From a virus, in the IMG/VR virus record IMGVR_UViG_3300021964_000504, positions 1 to 24,723 of that record: a DNA stretch of 24,723 bases; one strand, 5' to 3'. The position numbers and the translations under genes were made by a program. Shown one piece after another: positions 16,361-23,259 of this stretch (within the stretch, counting starts at the first letter, position 1; the number at the start of each line of letters is the position of its first letter). The notes below the pieces were generated by a model that was given only the letters and a program-made list of their open reading frames with translations, was not told the origin of the DNA and searched no databases.

Positions 16361-17527
16361 TTAGCTGAAGCTTACATTACCAGATGTAATTGCAACTTCA
16401 CCTAGGTAATCGCCTGCGTTACCTAAAGATGACGCTGTGTTAGACAGTTCAACATAACCATAACGTGTCATAAATGATACGACTGGTTCGAATGTTGCTG
16501 GGTCTAATACAACTCCACTGCTCATTAATGGAATATATGGGCAATAGAATGCTGCGGCATCTGACTCTGAAGAGCCTTTATAACCAACAAGTACTGGTGT
16601 GTTATCAGCTGCATAAGAATCAACATACACTTTCATGGCGTTGTTTAATGTACCAACCATTTTAGTGTTTGTAGGTGCTTCAAAAGCGCCTTCAGTTGTT
16701 CTAGCAAATGCTGAAGTTGTAGCACTTTGTAAAATTGTTAACGCAAATGGGCTAACAACTGCAAAGTTACCAGCACCACGTCTTGTACGCTGAGCAATCA
16801 AGTTAGCAACACGGTTGATTTGAACAGCTAAAGCAGCGTGTTCGTCACCAACAAATGTAGCAGTACCTGATACAGCAGCTTGGTCATATGTTTCATATGT
16901 ACCAGCTAAAGAACGTAGGCTTCCTAATACTTCTTGATCAATCTCAGCAGTAATTTCTTGTGCTAAAGCAGCCATAATCTCTGCTTCAATATCAATACCA
17001 TGCTGTGACTGAGCGTCCTGTGCAGATTCAAAAGTCCAGCGAGCTGATAGCTTTCTGGTTTTTGCTTCTACAGTTTGCTTTAAGATTTGAATGCTTAATT
17101 TCTTACCTGCTTGTCCTTCTAGTGCTGCTGTAGCTGCTGCTTTAGCAGTTGCGCTTGAAGAATTTGCTGAGTAACCTTGAGCAATTTCAAATGGGCTTAA
17201 AGCTTCTGTTCCAGCTGCAAACTCACCTGCGTCCGCATAGCGTACACGTAATGTGTGAATTTGACCGACTGGTCCAGTCATAGGTTGTACACCAACTAGT
17301 TCATTTGCAATCACTGTTGGCATTACACGTCTGATAACTGGTAAAATAACTCTGTTAAGAGTTGCGACATTACCGGCGGAAGTGGCACCTGCTGTAGCAC
17401 TTTCTGACAAATACTGCTTAGTATTTTCCAGTGTAGTAGCCATTACAGACTTCTTGTTGCCTTGTAGGCCTTCAAGTAGTGCGTCTTTGGTCTCCTGCCA
17501 GCGACTTTCTAGTAGTTCTGACATCAT
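16361..17527 (-). CDS. gp23: Major capsid protein gp23
   Basis: This encodes 388 residues of the T4-type gp23 family, which builds the hexamers of the head shell. GVQPMTGP (79-86) and the following HTLRVRY strand match the conserved core of the family. T4 gp23 is about 520 residues, so this is a compact form, as in distant marine T4-like phages. LSE-S at 40-43 fits the (I/L)-x-E cleavage rule of the gp21 protease, predicting removal of a 42-residue propeptide that contains the helix LLESRWQETKDALLEG. Two ATGs are adjacent; AAGGAG is three bases before the first and six before the second, so Met2 (17524) is the likelier start. The gene is directly downstream of the scaffold gene and followed by a strong terminator. 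Confidence 0.95.
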   Translation of the reverse strand: MMSELLESRWQETKDALLEGLQGNKKSVMATTLENTKQYLSESATAGATSAGNVATLNRVILPVIRRVMPTVIANELVGVQPMTGPVGQIHTLRVRYADAGEFAAGTEALSPFEIAQGYSANSSSATAKAAATAALEGQAGKKLSIQILKQTVEAKTRKLSARWTFESAQDAQSQHGIDIEAEIMAALAQEITAEIDQEVLGSLRSLAGTYETYDQAAVSGTATFVGDEHAALAVQINRVANLIAQRTRRGAGNFAVVSPFALTILQSATTSAFARTTEGAFEAPTNTKMVGTLNNAMKVYVDSYAADNTPVLVGYKGSSESDAAAFYCPYIPLMSSGVVLDPATFEPVVSFMTRYGYVELSNTASSLGNAGDYLGEVAITSGNVSFS

Positions 17528-17534
17528 TATCTCC

Positions 17535-18632
17535 TTAATTTAATCCAGCGAGACGACGAATGTCAATAACATTTCCGTCCTCTGCTTGTCTACTAACGTT
17601 AGATTCTTCTTCTCTGTTGCCTGTGATTTCTTTGCCTTCTACTAATTGTGCCTTTTTCTTGGCTGGAGTACCGCCGTCTATAACGGATGGTAAGTACTTG
17701 TCAAACTGTGTTCTAAGTTTTGTAGTTTGGACAGTTTCCAGTAAGTCTGTCATAATTTCGCGCTGGTCATTGCTTAAAGGCGCAACCAACTCGTTCATTA
17801 TGTCTTTTCTTTGTGCATTTTCATTGATCTGTGTGATTTCTTTCTCTTTAGATTCAACTAACTTAACTGCTTTTTCAGCAACAGTTTTTGCTTCTGCAAG
17901 TTTCTTTTCTTTTAAGTCAAGAACTTTCATAAGTTTTGCTGTTTCTGATTTTTCATTTAAGTAAGAGTTAGAATACTCAGATGCAAATGCTTCGAATAAT
18001 TTACGACCAAAGTCGTTTTCTCGTGCAGCATCAATGTCTTCTTTAAGCTGATTAATTTCTTTTGCAAGTCCTTTTTCAACTGCTTCTGACACTAATGTAG
18101 CACTTCTTTTGATAAAGTCTGTTTTGACTTTAGCAAAGTGCGACTTAGCTTCACGTACTAAACGTACTTTTGTTTCAGCTAGGTCTTTTTTATCTTCATA
18201 AAATTCTGCAATCTCATTAGATAGTGCTTCAACAACAAAATCTTCAAGTGTAGCAAATTTCTCTGCCATTGCTTTTTGATCTTGGTGTAATTCAGAAACT
18301 TCAGAAGTTAATTGTTCCATAACAAAACCTTTTAGTAGTTCAGCATTTTCACGCTGTGCTACTGCATATTTTGCTTTGGCTTCTGCTAACTGTTTGCGGT
18401 CTTCTGCAAACTCTGAAATTTCTTCTTGTAGACGCTCTTCTAGCATGGTGTCGACAGCTTCAATCATGTTCTGCTTATCGTGTTCATACTTTTGTGCAAA
18501 TTCTTCGCGAAGTTCAGCAGTTACCTGCTGCTTGTTCTCTTTGATTTTGCTATTCCAAGCTTCTTCAATTTCGTTGCGCACTTCTTCTGAAACAACATCG
18601 TTTTCAAATAAAGTTTTTAGTGCATCCAACAT
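17535..18632 (-). CDS. gp22: Prohead scaffold protein gp22
   Basis: This encodes 365 residues, strongly charged and almost wholly alpha-helical, the core scaffold around which gp23 assembles and which gp21 later degrades. The ATG follows GAGGAGAAAAAT. Several degenerate repeats of the type E-L-x-x-EI-x-EF-x-EDKK-x-LAE lie between residues about 60 and 180 and would form coiled coil. FGRKLFEAFASEY and the C-terminal block TTKLRTQFDKYLPSVI are conserved-looking features in gp22 of marine T4-like phages. Position between protease and capsid genes is the T4 order. LVEGKEITG and similar sites could be gp21 targets. Confidence 0.93.
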   Translation of the reverse strand: MLDALKTLFENDVVSEEVRNEIEEAWNSKIKENKQQVTAELREEFAQKYEHDKQNMIEAVDTMLEERLQEEISEFAEDRKQLAEAKAKYAVAQRENAELLKGFVMEQLTSEVSELHQDQKAMAEKFATLEDFVVEALSNEIAEFYEDKKDLAETKVRLVREAKSHFAKVKTDFIKRSATLVSEAVEKGLAKEINQLKEDIDAARENDFGRKLFEAFASEYSNSYLNEKSETAKLMKVLDLKEKKLAEAKTVAEKAVKLVESKEKEITQINENAQRKDIMNELVAPLSNDQREIMTDLLETVQTTKLRTQFDKYLPSVIDGGTPAKKKAQLVEGKEITGNREEESNVSRQAEDGNVIDIRRLAGLN

Positions 18633-18648
18633 ATTTTTCTCCTCAAAA

Positions 18649-19272
18649 TTATCGGAGTTTACTGATTATATTAATCAGCGATTCCTTAAGATACTTTTGT
18701 GCCTTTTCGTCGTGCTTTGTTGCCTGTGCTAGTTCGTACGCCGACATCCCGCCACGAGCATTCATTAAATGTTCGTAGATAGGCGTTGGATACGCCCCAG
18801 GAGCACTCGGCTGTGCGACGACATCCACGGTGATAATTTCAAATCCTGAAACTTCACCGCTTCCGTCTTCTGATACGTTACCACTTCCTCTTGAAGAAAC
18901 GCCTAGTTTTACACCTGCTTCAAGCATTGTTTTTACTAGTTGTCCCATAGGAGTTGGTAAAATTTTCATCTTTCCATAACCGTTTGGTCCATCCATCCAC
19001 ATTTCTGTAATCATGTGTGATACACGGTCCAAGTTAATGTTTAGGCCTTCTGGATGATCAACCTCGCCGAGAACGCTGTAACCTCCGCTAACTTGATCGT
19101 TGAGAGTTTTGACAGCCCTGCCTATTTCATTAACAGGATATACTCGCTGATTAGCGTTACGGACGCCGCCTTGAATACAAATACCTTTCATATAAAGATC
19201 TTTGCCTTCATTTTGGCTTTCCACGACCATTTGTGCTTGGTCAAATGTCAAATGCTCTCGTAGATTCATCAT
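18649..19272 (-). CDS. gp21: Prohead core protease gp21
   Basis: This encodes 207 residues of the T4 gp21 prohead protease family, a serine protease with a herpesvirus-assemblin-like fold that cleaves core and capsid proteins after head assembly. The GEVDHP motif supplies the catalytic His73, and GVSSRG (124-129) supplies the active-site serine. The later D-V-V-A-QPSAPGA segment also fits the family. Length is close to T4 gp21. There are two adjacent ATGs; GAGG lies about ten bases before the first. The gene stands between the acidic core gene and the scaffold gene as in T4. Confidence 0.95.
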   Translation of the reverse strand: MMNLREHLTFDQAQMVVESQNEGKDLYMKGICIQGGVRNANQRVYPVNEIGRAVKTLNDQVSGGYSVLGEVDHPEGLNINLDRVSHMITEMWMDGPNGYGKMKILPTPMGQLVKTMLEAGVKLGVSSRGSGNVSEDGSGEVSGFEIITVDVVAQPSAPGAYPTPIYEHLMNARGGMSAYELAQATKHDEKAQKYLKESLINIISKLR

Positions 19273-19290
19273 CTAATTTAGCCCTCTTTC

Positions 19291-20316
19291 TTATGAGCCA
19301 AGTGTGGACTTCTTGTTCACACCGCCGTCTTCGCCTGCGCCTTTTTTCTCAGCGCCATGGCCTTTTGGTTCACCCTTTAAAGATTTGCCAGCTTTTCCAC
19401 CTGGTACATTAACGTTTCCTGCATTTTCTTCGCTTTCTGAAGGATTTGCTAATCCGCCTGTTGTACCTTTAGTGTCAGCTTCGCCGCCTTGAACTAAGTT
19501 AGACGATGTTCCGCCCATATCGTTCTTACCAGCTACTGTTGACTTGGTGTTTGTGCCTGACTCTTCTGACTTATTTGCACTTGATGCTTCTAAACCGCCT
19601 TTACCAGCAATTTTTTCTACATACTCGCGCATTTGTTCTGCTTCTGATTTTTCAGCAACTTCTTCGTCGTCTGAATCTTCAGCAACAGCGTCTTCGTCAG
19701 TTTCTTCTTCAGCTTCGCCAAAGTTAAAGGCTTCTTCTTCGCCTTCTTCGTCTTCGCCTTCCTCATCGCCCATGTCCATGTCAGCAGCGTCGTCATCGTC
19801 GCCGTCTTCATCAGACATCATTTTTTCAAATTCAGCTTTAAGGTCGTCCAAAGCATCTTCTAGGTCAACAACTCTGTCTTCTATTTCTTCGTCGTCGCCT
19901 TTATCTTCTTCGCCTTCGTCGTCCATAGCGTCTTCAATGTCACCCATCATGTCATCTGCTGGGTCACCGCTCATGTCGTCGTCAGCTTCAACTTCAAATT
20001 CGTCTAAGTTAAAGTCTTCGTCTACTTCTTCGTCAGTAGCTTCGTCAACTTCTTCGTCTTGTGCTTTTGCTTCGTCTACTTCTTCGTCAGTAGCTTCGTC
20101 TACTTCTTCGTCAGTAGCTTCGTCAACTTCTTCCTCTGAAGCTTCATCAACTTCTTCTTCGGATTCCTCGTCAACTTCGATATCGTCTTCAAGTAGATTT
20201 TCATAAATCTCTCTTGATTTTTCTACAACGATGTCGTGGAATAATTCTTGTGCTCCGGCTTTGTCTTCATTGACTAGGCGCTCAAGCATTTCTTCAAACT
20301 TGTTTCGATCTGCCAT
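19291..20316 (-). CDS. Very acidic prohead core protein, gp67-like
   Basis: This encodes 341 residues, extremely rich in Asp and Glu. The ATG follows TATAGGAGACAAAAA. Residues 1-43 (LVNEDKAGAQELFHDIVVEK and on) are a predicted helix that resembles the N-terminus of T4 gp67, and the acidic tail is also gp67-like, although T4 gp67 has only about 80 residues. Residues about 52-105 contain seven copies of EEVDEATD or close variants, coded by 24-base repeats. The C-terminal third is Gly/Lys/Ser-rich (KAGKSLKGEPKGHGAEKKG) and basic. Gene order (portal, core, protease) supports a core role; the expanded size is unusual. Homology to gp67 is inferred from memory of the family. Confidence 0.8.
   Translation of the reverse strand: MADRNKFEEMLERLVNEDKAGAQELFHDIVVEKSREIYENLLEDDIEVDEESEEEVDEASEEEVDEATDEEVDEATDEEVDEAKAQDEEVDEATDEEVDEDFNLDEFEVEADDDMSGDPADDMMGDIEDAMDDEGEEDKGDDEEIEDRVVDLEDALDDLKAEFEKMMSDEDGDDDDAADMDMGDEEGEDEEGEEEAFNFGEAEEETDEDAVAEDSDDEEVAEKSEAEQMREYVEKIAGKGGLEASSANKSEESGTNTKSTVAGKNDMGGTSSNLVQGGEADTKGTTGGLANPSESEENAGNVNVPGGKAGKSLKGEPKGHGAEKKGAGEDGGVNKKSTLGS
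20018..20180 (-). repeat. 24-base tandem repeats coding EEVDEATD
   Basis: The plus strand shows repeated units of the form cttcgtcagtagcttcgtc with changes to cttcctctgaagcttcatc, giving seven copies of an 8-residue acidic unit. One KAQD interruption sits in the middle. Near-identical third positions in the central copies suggest recent expansion by slippage or unequal recombination. Confidence 0.8.
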
Positions 20317-20365
20317 TTTTTGTCTCCTATAAATGATTTGTTACCTATGGTAAGGCTGTCACTAT

Positions 20366-20372
20366 TATTTAG
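20366..20372 (-). promoter_or_regulatory. Possible late promoter (CTAAATA)
   Basis: The minus strand reads ACTAAATAATAGTGAC about 50 bases before the ATG of the acidic core gene, in the only sizeable gap of the head block (20317-20438). CTAAATA is a late-promoter variant in T4-like cyanophages. The match is weaker than at the other five sites. Confidence 0.4.
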
Positions 20373-20395
20373 TAGAAATATAGATATACGCTGGT

Positions 20396-20420
20396 AAACG
20401 GGGTCAAAACGGCCCGTTTT
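20396..20420 (-). terminator. Hairpin, possible weak terminator before the acidic core gene
   Basis: On the minus strand AAAACGG-G-CCGTTTT is a near-perfect palindrome ending in four T residues. An alternative 7-bp stem, AAACGGG with CCCGTTT (20396-20402 and 20413-20419), would exclude it. It lies shortly after the stop of the 268-residue gene and before a possible promoter. Confidence 0.4.
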
Positions 20421-20438
20421 AGAAAGATCGTGCTAATT

Positions 20439-21245
20439 TTAGAAGATTTTTTGGAAATCTTCGATTAGCATAGTACTAAAGTTGTCAAATTTATTTAGTT
20501 CTTCTGGACGATAATTATCTGGTGCTATAACTCTTACAAACTTAATATGCGGATTTTCTTTAATTACATTAGTAGTTTGACGCATCCAATTGCCAAAAAA
20601 TGTTGCGCCATCTGATGATTTTTTGTAATTAGGACTATCTGCAAATATATTATTAAATCGTTGGCCGTCTTTTAGGCCTTTATAATCAAATCCTAATATG
20701 TAAATTGTTTCGTACCTGTGCTGACTTGCTAACCACAACGCAGTAGGACCACTTGACCAACCTTTTGAAGGATTAAAAAAATTAAATTCTTTAAATCTAC
20801 TAATTGTTTTTTGTGGATTAGTCCATATGTTAGGATTTTTCTTGTGATATCCGGCTTTATGTAATTCTAAAACCATCTTTACATCTACAGCAACTAGATA
20901 ATCAGGGTCAAATGATCTATAAACAGCATTACAAGCATATACTTTACCGTGTTCTTTTAATGTGTTAGGATCAATAGGTTCTCTACTAGTTCCATTACCT
21001 AATACAAACGCAATACTGCCATCAGATATAGGTGTTACAACCGGCACAGGTTGTTGCTTAGGTTTATACTTTATAGAATCTTGTTCGGTTGTGGGAGCTG
21101 GTTGAGTTGGGGATTGTGTAGCAAGATCTTTTTGTCTTTGATCTATTTGTCTTTTTAACTTTGCTTCTTGCTTTTCTTGTCGGCGCCACTGCATTAATTT
21201 AGCGGCTTCCTGTTTGGTTAACCCTTTTTTGGATAATTTAGCCAC
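20439..21245 (-). CDS. Protein with coiled-coil N-terminus and glycosyltransferase-like (GT42/DUF115-like) C-terminal domain
   Basis: This encodes 268 residues. It begins with GTG, three bases after the stop of the upstream gene, suggesting coupled translation; GGGA lies eight bases upstream. Residues 1-45 are a Lys/Gln/Arg-rich helix, followed by a Pro/Gln-rich linker to about 75. Residues 78-190 carry LGNGTS (82-87), YACNAVYR (103-110), PDYLVAVD (114-121), a GWSSGPTALWLA block (162-173) and IYILGFD (181-187). This order resembles GT42 sialyltransferases and the DUF115/MptE-like Rossmann fold family. It has no counterpart between portal and protease genes in T4. A modification enzyme acting on virion or host glycans is possible, but activity is inference, and the helix could be a capsid-targeting tail. 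Confidence 0.7.
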   Translation of the reverse strand: MAKLSKKGLTKQEAAKLMQWRRQEKQEAKLKRQIDQRQKDLATQSPTQPAPTTEQDSIKYKPKQQPVPVVTPISDGSIAFVLGNGTSREPIDPNTLKEHGKVYACNAVYRSFDPDYLVAVDVKMVLELHKAGYHKKNPNIWTNPQKTISRFKEFNFFNPSKGWSSGPTALWLASQHRYETIYILGFDYKGLKDGQRFNNIFADSPNYKKSSDGATFFGNWMRQTTNVIKENPHIKFVRVIAPDNYRPEELNKFDNFSTMLIEDFQKIF

Positions 21246-21248
21246 ACG

Positions 21249-21494
21249 TTAGATTCCCGCTTCGGCGTTGGCAGCAACTCCATACATTTGTCTAACAAAA
21301 TCTAATTCATTTGCTTTTTCTTTTTTATGTAGTTCGCCTGCTTTACGTGCTTTGTTGATTTGTCGTAGAGTTAATTTTGTTTTGCGTGTGTCGTCCAAGT
21401 CTACAGGTGATAAGTCGTCACGCGGCTCGTAGCTGTTATCCTCTACAGGCTCAAATGTTTCTTTGTCAAAATAAAATAATTCACGCAATATCAT
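21249..21494 (-). CDS. Small conserved protein downstream of the portal gene
   Basis: This encodes 81 residues. Residues 34-50 (DDTRKTKLTLRQINKAR) form a basic segment that I recall as conserved in a small protein found after the portal gene in marine T4-like phages. The rest is charged and helical at the C-terminus. A perfect late promoter overlaps the portal stop codon and ends five bases before the ATG, and there is no Shine-Dalgarno sequence, so the transcript may be leaderless or translation may be coupled to the portal gene. Position equals that of T4 gp67/gp68; a prohead-core role is possible but not shown. Confidence 0.75.
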   Translation of the reverse strand: MILRELFYFDKETFEPVEDNSYEPRDDLSPVDLDDTRKTKLTLRQINKARKAGELHKKEKANELDFVRQMYGVAANAEAGI

Positions 21495-21499
21495 AATAC

Positions 21500-21507
21500 T
21501 ATTTATA
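21500..21507 (-). promoter_or_regulatory. T4-type late promoter (TATAAATA, perfect match)
   Basis: The minus strand reads ACGGTATAAATAGTATTATG. The box includes the TAA stop of the portal gene and is followed after five bases by the ATG of the 81-residue gene. Confidence 0.7.
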
Positions 21508-23251
21508 CCGTTTGGTCTGTTGCTGGAGGTGTTGCTCCTGGCTCTGCTCCTGTAGCAGTGTCTGGAGGTGTTCCTTCACCGCCTTCTATAGGTGCTTCGT
21601 CACCAGTTACTGCTTCGTCTTCAAGTCCGCCTAAGTCTCCTTCAATGCCTGCGCCACTTACTCCTGCGCCACGCATTTCTGCACTTTGATCGCCTGGAGG
21701 AGGTGTAAGATTTTCGTCGTTTTCTTCTCTCCATAAACGTTCATTTTCTGCTATTTCTTCTTGTGATAAACCTAAGTATCGCGCAAGTGCAAATCTATTT
21801 GACATATAAGGAATTGCTGCCATTTGTGTATATGTTGGTACACGAGCATTGTCCATTTCTGCTTGTCTATATGCAGCAAAGTTTTGTGGTGGTTCCATAG
21901 TAAGATCAAACATACTTGTATCTATGTTTGCACCTTTTTCTAATAGATAACGTTTAAACTCTTGATTAAATTGTTCAACAACTAGATTTTGTAAACGTTC
22001 GCAATATGTATTAAATCTTAATTCTTGTATATATGCTGTTCCAACTCTGCCGTCGTTATACTGAGCGGCACTATCGTCTGCTCCAGTAGGTAGATAGGAT
22101 GAAGGGATACGGAGACCGCGTACTAGTTTGTTAGTGAAATAACGTAAGTCGTCAATTTCACCAAGGTTAGTTCCGCCTGGCAGTGTTTCAACTTTTGATC
22201 CGCGCCCTTCAGCAGTTTGCGGGAAGAAGTAGTCTTCGTTGATGCTCAACGGATTGTAGGAACTGTCTATGACGTTCGTGCCACCTCCTGTCGAACTTGG
22301 TATGCGTCTCTGATGTATCTCAGTTTTTACCCTTTCGACAAACTGCATTGCCAAGTGACTTGGCATATTACCAACGTCTACATAAAACACTCTACGTTCA
22401 GGTGCTCTCTGCACACGATAGATAATAATTGCATCTTCAAGCAATTCTTTCTGCTTGTAGACTTTGAATATTGTTTCTAATAGTGAATTACCAAATGGAT
22501 AATTGTTGTCTAAGCCTTCTGATAAACTTAAATGTATAACATGGTTAGCATCAACAGTAATTTCTCTGTCGCCTTGCTGGAATCTCGAACCGCCTACAGT
22601 TTGATTGGGATTTCCTGTCATGCCGCGAACACCGCCGGTCATGTATCCTTCTCCGCCGCCAGTAGTGTTACCGTTAGTTGAATATGGAGTTGTAGCAACC
22701 ATTTCTTCAAAGTTTAAATTAAAGTTTTTAACTACATATTGTTCTGGTTTTTTGCCTTCTGATTCGTTTACAATAATTTTAGTTACATTTGCAGGATCTA
22801 CATGGAACCATTTTCTTGTTTCTGGATCTCTTACAAAGAATGCATCACCGTACTTGAATGTGTTACGTAATATACGGAACATACGTGTTTCAAAATTTTG
22901 TAATTTACACCATTGTTGTAGATATTGTTGTAATACAGTTGCTTCTGAATTTGTTGCCTTTTGTTTGAAATTCATTTTAAAAGGCGTTTGATTCTGTTTG
23001 TTTTTTTGTGTGCAGAATTCAGCTAATATGTCAAGTGCAGCATTTACTTCTGAGTCCAAATCCATTGTGTTATAGTGGCCATATCGTTCAACACGATTTG
23101 GCGATCCTGTATAAACGTCTGGCAAAAAGGAACTGTAATTTGCTTTTGCAGGGCCAACACTGTTGCCGCCACTAGATCCGCCTAACGGTGAATAGTTGCC
23201 GCTTGGATTATCGCCTGTTGCTATTGGTGTAAAATGTCTTTTCCAACTCAT
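21503..23251 (-). CDS. gp20: Portal vertex protein gp20
   Basis: This encodes 582 residues of the T4 gp20 portal family, the twelve-subunit ring at the head vertex that nucleates the prohead and lets DNA pass. RAPERRVFYVDVGNMP (near residue 290) is the family hallmark, followed by a QFVERVKTEIHQRR helix, the FFPQTAEGRGSKVETLPGG block and the NKLVRGLRIPSSYL segment. It is somewhat longer than T4 gp20 (about 524 residues), with a Gly-rich stretch near residues 197-225 and a Pro/Gly/Glu-rich tail after about 520. The ATG follows TAGGAATTTAA nine bases after the upstream stop, so it is cotranscribed with the gene to its right. Confidence 0.95.
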   Translation of the reverse strand: MSWKRHFTPIATGDNPSGNYSPLGGSSGGNSVGPAKANYSSFLPDVYTGSPNRVERYGHYNTMDLDSEVNAALDILAEFCTQKNKQNQTPFKMNFKQKATNSEATVLQQYLQQWCKLQNFETRMFRILRNTFKYGDAFFVRDPETRKWFHVDPANVTKIIVNESEGKKPEQYVVKNFNLNFEEMVATTPYSTNGNTTGGGEGYMTGGVRGMTGNPNQTVGGSRFQQGDREITVDANHVIHLSLSEGLDNNYPFGNSLLETIFKVYKQKELLEDAIIIYRVQRAPERRVFYVDVGNMPSHLAMQFVERVKTEIHQRRIPSSTGGGTNVIDSSYNPLSINEDYFFPQTAEGRGSKVETLPGGTNLGEIDDLRYFTNKLVRGLRIPSSYLPTGADDSAAQYNDGRVGTAYIQELRFNTYCERLQNLVVEQFNQEFKRYLLEKGANIDTSMFDLTMEPPQNFAAYRQAEMDNARVPTYTQMAAIPYMSNRFALARYLGLSQEEIAENERLWREENDENLTPPPGDQSAEMRGAGVSGAGIEGDLGGLEDEAVTGDEAPIEGGEGTPPDTATGAEPGATPPATDQTV

Positions 23252-23259
23252 TTAAATTC

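Noticed and set aside
19544-20206. Plus-strand frame of 220 codons, very Ser-rich
   Set aside because: It is the antisense of the acidic GAX/GAX codon repeats of the core protein gene; it has no ribosome binding site and all real neighbours are on the minus strand.
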